Assembly (NCBI GenBank): GCA_963971535.1
Contig: OZ020589.1
Location: 56,393,842-56,457,841, forward strand
DNA length: 64,000 nt
Direction: 5' to 3'
Source of the DNA: Notolepis coatsorum
Lineage: Eukaryota; Chordata; Actinopteri; Aulopiformes; Paralepididae
The first letter of the stretch is position 1. Each line of letters starts with the position of its first letter. Position numbers and translations under genes: made by a program. The notes below the pieces were generated by a model. It saw nothing but the letters and a program-made list of their open reading frames with translations. It did not search any database and was not told where the DNA came from. Positions 43,501 through 55,993 of the stretch are shown here, in pieces.

Positions 43501-45640
43501 CTTGGGAACAGGGTTGGCTTTACGCCAGGTTGTGTGTGTTTTTAGTTGGATGAAGGGGTTGTTATTATGTATGTGAGAGTGGGTACCGTATGGGCACTGG
43601 CCTGTCTGGGTACAAGTATGGGGGGACGGTATTTGTAATATTCCTTATAGAGGGAGCCAAGGGTTTTTTCATTCAGGATCGATACTGAGGGGAAAATGCT
43701 TTGGGCTGAGAGGTGGCAGGCCTTTGAGAAGTCAAGGGTCTGTGGGGATATTACTGTAGTATGGTGCTGGCGTCTATGAGTTTATGACATGGACGGCTGG
43801 GCACTGTACAACGATCGAGGATTTGGTGGTATAAGCTGCAAAAAAAATATTTTTTCCTTGGTAGATGTTGGTGGATGAAGTCAACACCAAAAATTTGGTG
43901 TTGAAGGGGGAAATGTGTAAATGTGGGATGAAGTATGTGAGGAAAGGATAAAATGTAAATGTAGATTGTAATGTAGGAAGAAGTAAATGTTTGATTTCCC
44001 ATAGCAGGTTTTGAGGAGCAAACAAAAAGCAAGGAGAAAAGGTTAACATTACATTTACACATAGTCATTACACTGAGGTTGTCAATCAAAGTATTTTATG
44101 GGATCAAAATGACAAATTCATTAAGGCAAAAAGAAATTTGAACAAATGAATGACCATATCCATCAGAAAGGTTTAGACATTGATAGGCTGTGTGGAACTA
44201 ATTATCATTGTCTAAAGGAGGACCATCAACGTACCGGAACGGACGGGAGAGGTTGATGCAAATTTGTATTCCCCAGAGAGTCGTGTGAGAGGATACACGA
44301 CAAGTGATTGGAACATCCAGTTTTCCGATTGGACAACGGACAAAACGAAGCTAAGGCCGTGTCGTTATGTTCAAATAAATTACACCAAACCTCTCTAAGT
44401 GTATTAGTATAGAGACGCCCGACATTTCCATGCGTAAAATATTGATGGAATGAAAAGGGAAATACCACTGATATTAAGTGTGTGTGTTTTATCTTTCTTT
44501 CTCCACAGTTGCTCGGCGAGGACAGAGGCAGTTCTGACGATTCCAATTCCAAATAGGAAAAAGTGGCTATTGAAAGCCTTAGTATAGTATGAATGATAAG
44601 AAACTTATCAATTCCTGTCTGCACCAGTAAAAATCTGAGAGTGTGAGTGATTTTAACTCAAGTTGGTAAAAATAGTTTTAAACACAAAGAAACTTGTTTT
44701 TCCAAACGGTAATATTACGAGTGGTTAGGGAGGAGGTAGGCACTCCGAACCTCTAGCCACTAACAGGCGGCAGTGGGCTCGCAAGAGTCTGGGCGCACGT
44801 TAAACACAATATATAGTCGCTGAGGAGATACTGAATGGCCTCTGTGCGTAACGAGGTATGAATCAACATACCACTGTGGAACCGTCTAGTCGGCCCTGTT
44901 GTCGCATGTAAGGAAATGTTGGCATGGGGTGGTACGTGGATGACAGTCCACACCTAGCAGAGGGGGAGATGTGCCAGAGGGGCAATCCACCTATGTGAAC
45001 AGGCTAGGCTGGCGAAAACGGTCAATATTTCCATGCCCAGAGCAAGCGGGATGGGGACAAGACCGTCGGTTTCTAAACTGAGTGGCTGATAGGTACTACG
45101 GACAGTCAGCCGTTTGGGGTCCTGACTTGATGACGGACTATAAGGGCGCTATCGACTGGGTCGCCAGCCGGTCAGGAGAGCGTTATGGTAGGGAGACCAT
45201 AAATGCACCTGGCTCAATGTACAGTCAGGCCACAGTAACCTTACTAGCCGATACAGGGTTAGTAGGCGAGTTGTGCTTCTGTGATCAGTGTTTTTTAAAA
45301 GAAAATGCTGGGAAGCAGAGGGATGAGGAATCTGGATTGTCACTCCTATGATTGGAAAGGGACCCAGCCTAATACTGCACCCGAAGGTAAAATAAGGGGA
45401 CTTCTTCCGTTCATGAGAGGAGACCTTACCGCCGGAAGTGGAGGCCTGTATCCCTGTTGGGGGAGAGGGAGGCCGGTGTAGGAGACAAGGCGGCCCTGAA
45501 AAGCCGGTTGTCCCACGCTTTGCACCTCCTAAACTCATTTGGGGAGAGGTGCATCTAAGAGGGGAAGGAGTGCATCCGAACGGGAGAAGGGTACTCTTAA
45601 CTGGAGCGAGGTTGAAGGGTCAAAGCGTGAAAGGGTGTGA
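40533..45640 (+). other. element D long leader, non-coding
   Basis: About 5.1 kb without a recognised gene. 41650-42230 is rich in GCTAA/TTAGC words (GCTAATGGCTAAGCTAGGCT and variants). 42700-43110 has T/C-rich simple tracts. A small frame at 45082-45351 ends in a Cys-rich stretch (CFCDQCF) with no family match known to me. Confidence 0.55.
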
Positions 45641-46750
45641 ATGTCAAATGTAGAGCAAGTTCACCTTGGTGAAACTTTGTTAGGAGCAACTAGAAGCGTA
45701 AATAAGATAACAAAAACGAGTGTTGACAATCAGTCTAGTTCAATAACCTGTAGTATAACAAGTAGAGGTGATATAGAAATGGCCAAAAATAGTCAGGCCA
45801 ATAGTAGGGAAATGCCAATAACCTCTGCAGACACCCCCCAGATAGAATTGAACAGTGATGTTAACCTGATTGATTTGAATATGACTGATTCCCCTCATGT
45901 GACGAGCGTGGCGGAGAGACTTGAAATGATGACTTTGACTCCAACACAGGGGGTCATTGAGGAGGGACAAACAGAGACAACTGTTTTACTCCAACCAGTG
46001 TCAGTCGAGCAAGAGATGACAGGGCCGATCCACGCTGGACTAACCATTTCAGGTAACTACAAATTGTCGAAAGGAAGATATAGACAGTGGAAGGCTGCAT
46101 TGAAACGGCAGTCCCAAGAGGCCCACCCTGGCCTTATGGCTGGAACAGAGGCTGGACAAGGGTTGGGGACACAGCCCACCAGTTTCCCTTGTCCAGACCT
46201 CCCCCAACACCAGAGCCAGAATGGGGCGCGTGGCCCGGTGACGGGGAGTCAGACCGCCAGCGCAAGAATGGAGGAGGAGAGGCAGACTTGCCTCTCTCAA
46301 GAACGACAGAGAGCGTTTGTAGAAGCGTTCGAACGACATGAGACAGTTCGTAGAGACCTGATGGAGAGACAGCGGGCTATAGATCGAGCCGTGCACAGGA
46401 TGGAAGTACTAGGGCAAGAACTGGCTAAAAAGAATGAACTGCTGAGTGATGTGATTTGTGAAGTAATGTTTCGAGCTTCAGAACTAGGGCGTCGTGATCA
46501 AAAAATGCCACGTGCTCCGTTGCCCGGACAGGGAGCTGGGCAGCAAGGGCATTGTGACAGAGACCGCAGGAGGGGTGAGATTCCAGGCCCCTCCCCACAA
46601 CAGGCCCAAGGGGCAGCGGCTGAAAGGAACAGGTATGTGCCTCTCTCCTCCATACAGCAGGACCTGCCAGGAGAAGACCGAAGAGGTGTGGGCCTGTCGG
46701 GAACTGTGGGGGACCAGCTGAAAGTATGCTGGGGTTGTGGTGAATTGTGA
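45641..46750 (+). pseudogene. element D Gag-like reading frame
   Basis: A 369-residue frame. It has a hydrophilic N-terminal half, a predicted helical/coiled middle (RQRAFVEAFERHETVRRDLM, then ERQRAIDRAVHRMEVLGQEL), a basic Pro/Gln-rich region, and CWGCGE at the end, the first half of a CCHC-type knuckle. The layout (helical, then basic, then zinc knuckle) and its position inside an LTR element suggest Gag. No capsid signature is sure. The element is treated as broken. Confidence 0.5.
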
Positions 46751-49341
46751 CACAAGGCCAGATCATGTGGAAAAGGGGGGCGAGCCCAAAGAGAGACCGT
46801 CATAGGAAAAGGCCGTGGAGGTATTGGCAGAGAGCAAGGACAGAATCTGGGGCCGACCAACCTGCTAAGGGTGGTACCAGGGCCATCAGATTACAGGGGG
46901 GGGGGCCCCACAACGAAGAGAGCAAGGACAAACATGCTGGGGATCCTGTGGGATGTTGGGTCATTATCAAAGGTCGTGTCTGCAGAGGCCACAGGCTGAA
47001 TAGAACGAGGATGAAATGCACAGGAGACGCTATGCTGCTCAGGAAAATAGAGATAGATATTTAAAAAAATTAAATAAAATGCGACTGAATAGAATAGAAA
47101 TAAAAAATGTGTATAGATAAGTTAGATGGTTAGATTATGTGTGCAAGTTACTAAAACGGCTTGGAAGACTAACACTGGTAAGTTGGGGGTTGTAAGGGGA
47201 TGAGGTAACTGGCAATTGCATGGCTAATCATACTAACAACAACAGTAGTTAAACAGGAAAAGTGGAACATTTTAATATTAGACAGAGTAATAAAAAAGGA
47301 CTACTTTAGTAGTGAATAGTAGTGATTATACATACTTGATCCAAGGGTGGTCAAGAAGACTTAAAAAAAAAAAAAAATAAAAAGGTCACGCGAAAATATA
47401 TAAAGAGGGTTTTATTTCTTTTTATTTTCTTTCCTAGTGTTTATGGGGGTATTTATGCCTCGGGATGGTAGTTTGATTATGTTTGATGGGTGTGTTGCAT
47501 GATGACACTCACAATTTTCGTTTATTTTTTTTGGCGTTTTTCTTTTTTTGTTTGTTTATTTTCTCTATTTTTTCTTAGGAACTGACGGGCTGGGAGGGAT
47601 CTCTCGCCGGTCAGGGGAGCAGGTTGGTGGTGACACAGCGGGACTGGTAGGAAATGTCTATATGATGAGCTGGAAACAGGGAGGATGGACTAGAGCTGGT
47701 TCATGATTTTGTTTTCCGCTCATTGAGAGTCCAGATGTAGCATCTGGGAGGTTGTGTCATGTTTTGGTGTGTGGTAAGAGTTGGGGAAACAGGGTTCTCT
47801 GTACATAGAAAATTCTGTAGGTTTTGGTCGCCATTGGCCAAATAGTTTTTGTGTAAGGTGTGGCCATGTGCAATTGATAATTGGAGAGTGTGTGGAAGAT
47901 GTGTGTTTAAGGGGACTGTGGTTTGTTACCATGCATATAGGATCTGTTGGTGAATGGGACTCGTCAGAGCTGGCTGTCCGAACCGAGGAACTGTCTGGAA
48001 ATACGATATGTGTGAAATAATGGATATTCCACTCTCAAGGGTGGAGTAGTGTTGTGTTGAACTTGAGACATTTGATCTAGTAATATAGTACAGCACAAAA
48101 ATAAATGAGAGAAAGGTGATTTAATTGAATAATAACCTAAGGAGCCGTGGAATATATAGATAACTAAATTGGGAAAAATGTATTGTCAATGCAGAACAGT
48201 AGAGGCTTGTATCTGAGGGAAAAATATGATCGTCCAATCAATTGTGTGTTGTAAATAACAAATCCAAAAAGCAATAAAAGGACAGAGGGAAAATCATTTC
48301 CTTCTGTGGAGGCCGGAGCAGTACCAAGGTTGCACACAATCAAGAAGGAACAGTGGTTAGCACAAATCCAAAGGAATGTCCGCGACCACAGCGAGTTATC
48401 AAGAGACCTCAGAGGTATAGATGAGGGATAAAATGACAGTGAAAGCTAAAGATAATCTAAACCTCAGTGGTCCTTGGAGGAAATTGTATATATTTTTTTG
48501 ATTGCTCTCCCTCTTTTCTTAGAATGTTAATCTTTTAGCTCACAGCTCCGGGGTTGTCACCAGCTTGGCTGGCCGTTCACACTAATACAATTGGTAGTAT
48601 TAGAGGGTGGGAGAAGCTGGCGGGGTGGGTCCGGGTCGTTGTAAACAGCGACTCCTACAGTTCGTCGGGGCGCCTGCTAAGCGCGGATAGGACTTGAGTG
48701 GGATAGTGTGATCCTTCCACACGCTACGCCCTCTCAATGAGAATCCGCGCTGCCAGGTGAAAAGAAGTGGTTGATTGGCTGGACGTGTGTCGGAGGAAGC
48801 ACGTGATAGCCTCCACTCTCCCAGACCGACTGTGGGGGGTAAGTGCGCAGCGACCAGGAAGGGGATTGGGAATTGGCATAACGACTAACATTGGGATGGG
48901 AGAAAATCTGAGGAAAATGGAGGGGGAAAAAGAGTAAAAAAAAATAAAAATTTATCTTTTTGTGTGATGTATTAATCTTTTTCTTTCAGTCAGACACACA
49001 ATCTAGACACATTTGGATATTACACAATAAGTATAGTAAATAAAACAAAAAAGCTGATATGGGGAGATGTCTTCTTTGTATAGAAGGACTGCCATAGTCT
49101 CGGTGTCGTTAAACATAACTGATAAATGTGTGTGAAAGTCAATAATGAGGGAGGGGGGATGAATGCAAGGAGAATTTGTACTGTACAGAAGGAAACTGGT
49201 TTTTTAAGTTCTTTGTATTTTTTAGATTTTTTAGGTGACTTTGCTAAGGTTAACATATTATTGTATCTGTGAGGTATACGACCAGTTTGATTGAGAAATT
49301 ACTATGGGCATATGTGGGTATATAAACCCACAAGGGGGGAC
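46751..49341 (+). other. element D 3' interior, no gene recognised
   Basis: About 2.6 kb where pol or env would be expected; only short frames were seen. Contains (A)n at 47362-47380, T-rich tracts near 47400-47580, a SINE-like block at 48590-48935, and the purine tract at 49332-49340. Confidence 0.6.
48590..48935 (+). mobile_element. dispersed teleost repeat (SINE-like), tentative
   Basis: Contains TAGTATTAGAGGGTGGGAGA, GTCGGGGCGCCTGCTAAGCG, GTGTCGGAGGAAGCACGTGA and GACCAGGAAGGGGATTGGGA. I recall this succession of phrases as a common dispersed repeat in fish, but could not confirm a promoter or tail. Confidence 0.35.
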
Positions 49342-50862
49342 TGTGGTATATTCTCAGTCTCAAACTGCTATGAGTTATGAATTATTATTATGAGTTATGA
49401 ATTAAGGTTCCCAAGGTCGACCGCTACTGGGAGATAACTGAGAAATGTAAGAATCCAGTGCATTACACCCTAAATATATTCCCTCTGTTAGATGTACATA
49501 AGTGCTCTGCTTTTCCCCCAAAGAGTTTATTAACTACATTTCTTCTAGAAGTAATTATAATTGGCAAAGCTAAAAGATAAGACACCAATTAGATTTCTAT
49601 AAAATAAGCAAAACTAATAATATAGTTGGACTAAAAGGTCAGGCAAATCTGGAGACATACTGACTGGTCTACTCTGTCAAAAGGACAGGTTGAGACAGGG
49701 CTAAGTGCTTAATTAAGCATACAGTCTCTTCCCCCACGCTTGTGGGTAGTAAAACAATACAAACTAAGCCACTCGGTGGCTAAGATTAGAATTTCTATAG
49801 GGGGGTCTGTTTACTAAGCAAGAGTAGAACAATAGGAACGGCCCCCTCAGGCACTCAAACTGATACTAAAACAGGACATTCTATAGATACAGCTGCTCTC
49901 AAGGAGGGGCAGGAATAATCCTCTTCCTCACCTCCTCTTGTCAAGAGGGGGGAGATGGATTCTGAATTGGCCTAAAAACTATGCTTCTAGTTTTAAATGT
50001 TTAGCCAATACTAAAACCACCAGGGATTATACTTTGGTCAAGTGTAATTTATTTAGAAGCATCAAACTAACTTCAAATATATTTAACCTAGAATACATAC
50101 AGTAAAACAGTTTGTCTTAAAACCAACAATAGGTTTAATTAGGTATTTAGAAGGCCACATAATTCGGGAAAAGACTTGAATTAACTGTCTAAACCAAGTA
50201 ATAACTAATTTCTAATTCTTAAGATAGTAAAATCAGATACTGTATACATTTAAACGCTAAACTCCAGAACGGTAACTATTCCCCAAAAATAGAAATTACC
50301 TGCCCCTTTAAGATTCAAAATGGCAGACGACCCCTATCTAAAATGGCCGATGTGAGCTTTAGCCAATCAGGACTTAGATATCCGCCCCCTGACGAACCAG
50401 TTCGACGTTTGCTCAGGGGCGGGATTTAGCCGTTAAAAGTGTCTGCACCGGGGCAGACAAAGCAGAACCTCCTGAAATCTTTTATGCACAGCCGAACGGA
50501 GAAGGACCCGCTTGAGACGTTTTGGCACGAGAACAGAAGCCGCTGTCTCCCCTGACAACCAGAATCAACAACCGAAGATACCTTGAAGATTATTATTCTT
50601 AACTACTTTTATTAGACTGATATTAGGGACTTGCGGCATAGTGCTCGTTCCACGAATATCATTGCGCTTTCATTGATTGAACCAGAACATTTTTGTATAC
50701 TTTTTGGACTTTGAATAAACCAGATCTGAGAGATAGAAACACTCTCATTGATTCCTTTCTTCCGTCGTGCTACACAGTGTTTTGGTAAAAGACTTAGAGC
50801 CATAGAACACAACGCAGAAGAGTAGAGTATATGATCAGAAGGCTCTGGTCAAATTTACATTA
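49342..50862 (+). repeat. element D 3' LTR
   Basis: Second copy of the LTR with small substitutions and shorter G run; followed by TTCA and the resumed L2 tail. Confidence 0.92.
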
Positions 50863-50895
50863 TTCATCAAAGTGTTGAGTGCTACGTAGGTTAGT
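50863..50895 (-). mobile_element. L2-like LINE tail, second piece
   Basis: TTCATCAAAGTGTTGAGTGC plus TACGTAGGTTAGT, the inverted counterpart of 38362-38395. It is a short bridge between element D and the Rex1/CR1-like LINE. Confidence 0.75.
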
Positions 50896-52093
50896 ATAGT
50901 TCAAGTTCAAGTTCTTTAATAGTTGTCATACAGAAGTACAGAATACTTTCATACAAAATGCTTCTTACTGTTACGCTCCAGAGACTGTGCTAGACAAGAT
51001 AGTATCAAATAACATAATAACATAATATAGCATGAGTTTAGAAGAAGAAAATGAGGTCACAGTGTTCGGTATAGACATATGTACAATGTTCTGAGTTACC
51101 ATATAATATACAATACACAATACTATGCAGTGTACTAATGTACAGTACTATCTAGTGCAAAGCAGAAATGGGATGAGGTACAATTTTAGGTACAATTTAC
51201 AGTAAGGTGTACGAGTTGTAGTGCAATCCTTCATCCATAAATATAAAGTGTGGGGAGTGGGTGCTACAGTGTGTTTGTTTAAAGTGGGTGTGTGCTATAA
51301 GTGTGTGGAGTGGGTGCTACAGTGTGTTTGTTTAAAGTGAGTGTGTGCGTGTGGATGTGTGTGCTATGTGCGTTTGGTGGTTGTTGTTGTGTAGTGTTCA
51401 TTCATTGTTCGTTTAGCAGCCTGATGGCCTGGGGATAGAAGCTTCTTCTGAGTCTTTCTGTGCTCGCCTTGAGACTCCTGTATCGCTTGCCTGACCGCAG
51501 CAGTTCAAAGAGGCAGTTGTTCGGGTGACTGGAGTCTTTAATGATTCTCTTAGCCTTGCCCTTGCAACGCTTGTAGTAAATGTTCTGGAGGGTGGGGAGC
51601 CCCCCTCCAATTGTGCGTTCGGCTGAACGTGTCACTCTTTGTAGTCTGCTTTGGTCTTGTGCAGTGCTATTCCCAAACCAGGAGGTGATGTTGCCGGTCA
51701 AGATGCTCTCTATTGTACATGAGTAGAAGTTCTTAAGGATCTTCTGGCTGACTTGGAACTTCCTTAGGCGCCTGAGGAAGTAGAGGCGTTGTCGTGCCTT
51801 CTTCACAACACTGTTAATGTGTGTGGTCCATGTCAAGTCCTCGGATATGTAGGCTCCGAGGTACTTAAAGCTGTTGACTCTCTCAACCGGTGCCCCGTCG
51901 ATGCTGAGGGGGCTGTAGTCCTTGACCCCCGACCTCCTGAAGTCCACAATCATCTCCTTTGTTTTGCTGACGTTCAGGGAGAGGCTGTTTTCCTGGCACC
52001 ATCCCGCCAGGACCTTGACCTCTTCCAGGTAGGCCCTCTCGTCGTTGGCAGAGATCAGGCCCACCACCACTGTATCGTCAGTGCACGTCATGC
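50896..52093 (-). mobile_element. Rex1/CR1-like LINE, 3' part with RT C-terminal half
   Basis: Frame 52091-51402 begins at the RT catalytic site (TDDTVVVGLISANDE), then AGWCQENSLSLNVSKTKEMI, FKYLGAYISEDLTWTTHI, ARQRLYFLRRLRKFQVSQK, GKAKRIIKDSSHPNNCLFEL and SFYPQAIRLLN. This is the common fish 'Rex1/CR1-type' reverse transcriptase from palm to C-terminus. The copy is 5'-truncated at the catalytic motif. The 3' untranslated part (50896-51400) ends with repeated GTTCAA words. It inserted into the L2 tail. Confidence 0.85.
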
Positions 52094-52745
52094 ACAGTCC
52101 TGACAGTGCATGACAGTAAGGTTAGTTAGTGTTAGATATTTTATAATTTTTTTTAAGTTTCAGATAATGATTGAAGAAGTGTGTCTTTAGTCGACGGCGA
52201 AAGATTGGATGGGTTTCGGCTGCCCTAACTGTGGTGGGAAGTTCGTTCGACCATTGTGGGGCAAGGACCGAGAATAGGCAACTTTCCTTGATGACCCTCC
52301 CGGAGCTCGGATAGTACTAGGTCTGAGGCGGCCAGAAGATGCAGAGCGTAGGGGTCTTGATGGTGTGTAGTTAGAGACCATTGACCGGAGGTAGGCGGGA
52401 GCCGTTCCCTTCGCCGCACGATATGCCAGGTCGAGGGCCTTGAAGCGGATTTGTGCGGCAATGGGGAGCCAGTGTAGGTCCCTGAGAAGTGGGGTGATAT
52501 GGGCCGACTTCGGTAGGTTTGAGATCAGGCGGGCCGCTGCGTTCTGAATGAGTTGAAGAGGCTTGGTGGCAATGGTTGGAAGACCAGCAAGCAGTGCGTT
52601 GCAGTAGTCGAGGCGGGAGATGACTGTTGATTGGATGAGGAGTTGGGTGGCTTCTTTTGTCAGGAAGTGGCGGATCCTTCTGACGTTGCTCAGGAGGAAT
52701 CTGCAGGTCCTGGTTGTCGCTGCGATGTGAGCGGAGTGGATAAAC
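52094..52745 (-). mobile_element. L2-like LINE, RT C-terminus and 3' region, third piece
   Basis: Minus-strand frame from 52756 reads TRTCRFLLSNVRRIRHFLTK, SRLDYCNALLAGLPTIATKP, LQLIQNAAARLISNLPKSAH, RDLHWLPIAAQIRFKALDLA and YRAAKGTAPAYLRSMV: the L2 C-terminal region. A frame shift near 52290 moves the final 'LPNEL'-type block into another frame. The tail continues in the pieces at 50863 and 38877. Confidence 0.85.
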
Positions 52746-52836
52746 AGTATTCTCACATAGTTCCTAGGCTCTGGATGAACAGCATCCTCACATAGTTCCT
52801 CTGGATGAACAGCATCCTGACATAGTCCCTCTGGAT
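52744..52836. repeat. 30-bp minisatellite, second block
   Basis: Three units of the array seen at 38506, the first altered (GGATAAACAGTATTCTCACA). The last eight bases CTCTGGAT (52829-52836) are the hAT target duplication. Confidence 0.9.
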
Positions 52837-54324
52837 CAGTGTTAATTTTGTCAACGAATTTGATGACGAAAGATCTTCGTCAACAAAGCTTTTTCCTGCG
52901 ACGACAACGAGACGTGATGTCACGTTATTGAACACCATGTGACGCCCACGTCACTAAATTATTAATTAAATATCGTTGACCACAACTGAGGACACAAAAA
53001 TGTAGTTTACAAAAACCATGACGAATTCTCTCTTAATTTATGTTGACTAAAACAAGACGAGACAAAATAATTATAACTTTTAGAATAATTCACGTTATTA
53101 TTTCAGCATTTCCCATTTCCGTTTCCGGGTTAAGCGTTTATGGCTAAAAGCTAAGCTACATACGTGAGGCTAAAAACCGCGTCCCAGGTCTCTTGTGACT
53201 ACAGCTTATACCAATAACCATGAACGGAATCTGCTACTCTCTCAACACTCCTGCGGCAGCCGAACAGTTCTACCAAAATAACATAGCATTTAAGACGACA
53301 GAGGCTGAGAGGATGGCTAGGCTAATAGCCTGGGAATCGGGACCTATATCCCAGACACAGACTTGCTCTCTTTCATCTGTGTACACCCACTACTATCAAC
53401 ATTACACATGGATACAACAAGGACAAGACCACGTTCACTTAAAAAGGTATGAAAAGAAAAGAAACAGACGAGTACTAACACTGAGATTGACCCTGCTATA
53501 AATTATGAATCCCTTTAGCGCTTGAAGTGCACTAAAACGTCGTAATTACTTTTTATTTTTCATATAATGTTGGGTACATGCTCAGTAGAGTTAGAACGCT
53601 CCCAGTCTTAGGGGCTGTGATATTTAGTTACCACACTTTATGCACATAGAAGTGCGGTGGCAGGTTCGCTAAGCTAATCTTGTTAGCCGAATGCTCTGAT
53701 GGGGGCCGCCATTTTAATTTTAAAGTGACGTCAGCGATCTACAGTACGACTCGAGGGACAAAAGGGAATGTGTGTGTGACGTGTGTGAAATTTGTACAGT
53801 AGGTCCCAGTGAGAATTGCAATCAGCGTGTACTGTGTATTTACACTATCCTAATGTTCCTTTGTTGGTTAAAAAAAGAAAATAAGCAATTTAAATCAGAA
53901 TATGTTCCATTCCATGTCTGACTATTTCTGAATCTATTGACCATTTCAAGGAATGTTTGGTTACTATTGGGCTTCTAGCCTTCTACTGAACTTATTGTGA
54001 ATCAGCTGATAGGGTTTTGGCTAGATTATACTTAATAAATAGAATTGCATTATTTACAATATAAAAATATAAAATGCCTTTTTTTCATTAGCGAAAACTA
54101 GACAAAAATCATCAGTTTTCTGCGACTAAATCTAGACAAAAACAAAAAAGACAAAATCGAGACTAACACTGACTAAGACTAAAATGCTCAGACATTTAGT
54201 TGACTAAAACTGACTAAATGAAAAATAAATGCAGATGACTAAATATGATGAAAATGAAAAAGGAGCACTTGTCACATGACTAAGACTGAAACTAAAATGA
54301 AAATAGCTGCCAAAATTAACACTG
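52837..54324. mobile_element. hAT DNA transposon, 1,488 bp, with 8-bp TSD
   Basis: The left end CAGTGTTAATTTTGTCAACG and the inverted right end CAGTGTTAATTTTGGCAGC match. The 8-bp duplication CTCTGGAT lies at 52829-52836 and 54325-54332, inside minisatellite units. Subterminal DNA is rich in GACTAAA/GACAAAA words. The interior contains a 93-residue frame at 53220-53501 with no known domain and no BED finger or hAT dimerisation motif, so it is non-autonomous. Confidence 0.9.
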
Positions 54325-54425
54325 CTCTGGATGAACATCCTCACATAGTTCCTCTGGATGAACAGCATCCTCACATAGTTCCTCTGGATGAACATCCTCA
54401 CATAGTTCCTCTGGATGAACAGCAT
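54325..54425. repeat. 30-bp minisatellite, third block
   Basis: Three to four units (GGATGAACAGCATCCTCACA and shorter GATGAACATCCTCAC forms), continuing the array after the hAT insertion. Confidence 0.92.
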
Positions 54426-55993
54426 TTTTGCTCTCTCTCATAACTCCCCTGCCACTTGTTCAGATGGGATGGCGTGCAGAACGTAGACTATGGCACCATC
54501 AATGGACCTGTTTGACAAAATTGCAAGGGGTCTAAGGAGGCCGAGGAGTGAGTAGCAGCCATAGCCCTTACTTTGCTTTTCAAAACATGTCATGGCTATG
54601 GAGGGCTATGGAGGGATACAGAGTGGTAGTCTTTCTTTTGGGGGGGGGGGGGGGGGGCACAGGGACAAAAGCAAGTGGGCAGACTGGGACAGGGATAGGT
54701 TGAATATGTGACCTGGCACATTCTAACCTGTCTTAAGGACCAGCCATCCAGCCAGCCAACTCTCTCTCTCTCAATTTCTTGATCTCAGCCTCTCACTTTC
54801 CTTCTTGACATCTAACCCCTACCTCTCTCTTTATTATTCCATCCCCACGTCCATGACTGTGTGTGTTGTGTTGTTTGTTGCGTAATTGTTTGTGTGTTTT
54901 GTGTTAGCATGTGCTGACACAACACCATCTTGTTATCACGGCTGGCTATTTGGAAAACACTCACTCCCCCTCCTGCCAAACTCTCCCCACATGATCCTAC
55001 ATTATTCAGCCTCCTGTTGCTTTGAAGCGACAAATCACATTCAATCCCCCCCCCCCCCGTTCTCCCTCATGTTGGAGAGTGCGTGGTATGATCCAGTGTA
55101 ATTGTGAACCCCATGCAGGGAAGAATGGGGGCGTCCCATTGCTTTGGAGCACCTCAAATCTTATTTTGGAGCGACTCCTTCCCTCTTTGTGGATACACAC
55201 ATACACCCACACATACAAAAACCCACCCACACACACACAGTCACTAATGACCTCCCATTTGCACAGACACCACATTAGTCAATGTATTCAGCTTTCCTGC
55301 CTGCTATAACAACTATTCATGCCCTCTCATATCATCTCATGTCGTTTCCCTCCTCCCTCCCTCTCTCTCTCTGTCCTCCCTTCAGGATCTCACCCCTTCC
55401 TGGAGGGGGTACGCTGTTGAGAGAGGTAGAAGATTTTGCTTCTCAATGTCTCTTGTTCTTTTCAAGATAACTCATCCTCTCCTCTAGTCTCTTTATCCTT
55501 GAGAAGGGCAGGCTTTCTTTCATTCTCTCTCCCCCTCCTCTACATGTACTCTTTCTTAGAAGCTTGCTTACCTCTCTGATTCTCTCTCTCCTGCGCTCCT
55601 AATTGCACCTAAATCCTCTCTCCTCACAGTTGGAGTGGGGTGCCCCCACCATTGTAGGGATTTATGTATGGCAATGCAATCCAGGGAAATGCAATAAAAA
55701 AGTGGTTCTATCTCTCATGCATATTGGAAACTTTTATTACTGGTTATCATACAGTTGGTAGTACTACTATGTGAGTATGTTTTCTGAGCAATGTGTATCA
55801 TCCATCCATCCAGCAGTTGTGTCTGTGTGAAAGAGTGAGAGTATGCATGTCTGAAGGAAAAAGTAAGATATGAAGGAGGAAGAGAATATACAGCTGGACT
55901 TTCACATATGGCCCAAGCCTGCACACCTCCACCAAACACACATCTACCATGCCCACACTGAACATGTGAGGCGGCCGGCCAAGCAATGACAAT
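54426..55993. other. non-coding stretch, no gene seen
   Basis: About 1.6 kb with a poly-G run (54638-54656), a poly-C run (55047-55057), several (TC)n tracts near 54760 and 55360, and (CA)n near 55195-55245. No splice-bounded frame or transposon end could be supported. Confidence 0.55.

Larger units (their letters stand above)
38989..50862 (+). mobile_element. LTR element D: 11.9-kb retrovirus-like element, no recognisable pol
   Basis: LTRs 38989-40515 (1,527 bp) and 49342-50862 (1,521 bp) run TGTGGTATATTC...TTTACATTA. The 4-bp duplication TTCA lies at 38985-38988 and 50863-50866 inside an L2 tail. A primer site resembling tRNA-His follows the 5' LTR by two bases; the tract AAGGGGGGA precedes the 3' LTR. 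The LTRs differ by perhaps a couple of dozen bases by eye, including indels in G runs, so it is fairly young. The 8.8-kb interior contains one long Gag-like frame near its middle; no RT, RNase H, integrase or envelope motif was found in any frame. It is probably non-autonomous. Family (ERV or gypsy) undetermined. Confidence 0.8.

Noticed and set aside
43751-44089. Minus-strand 112-residue frame inside element D
   Set aside because: Antisense to the element, AT-rich, with no motif; it overlaps another frame of similar quality.
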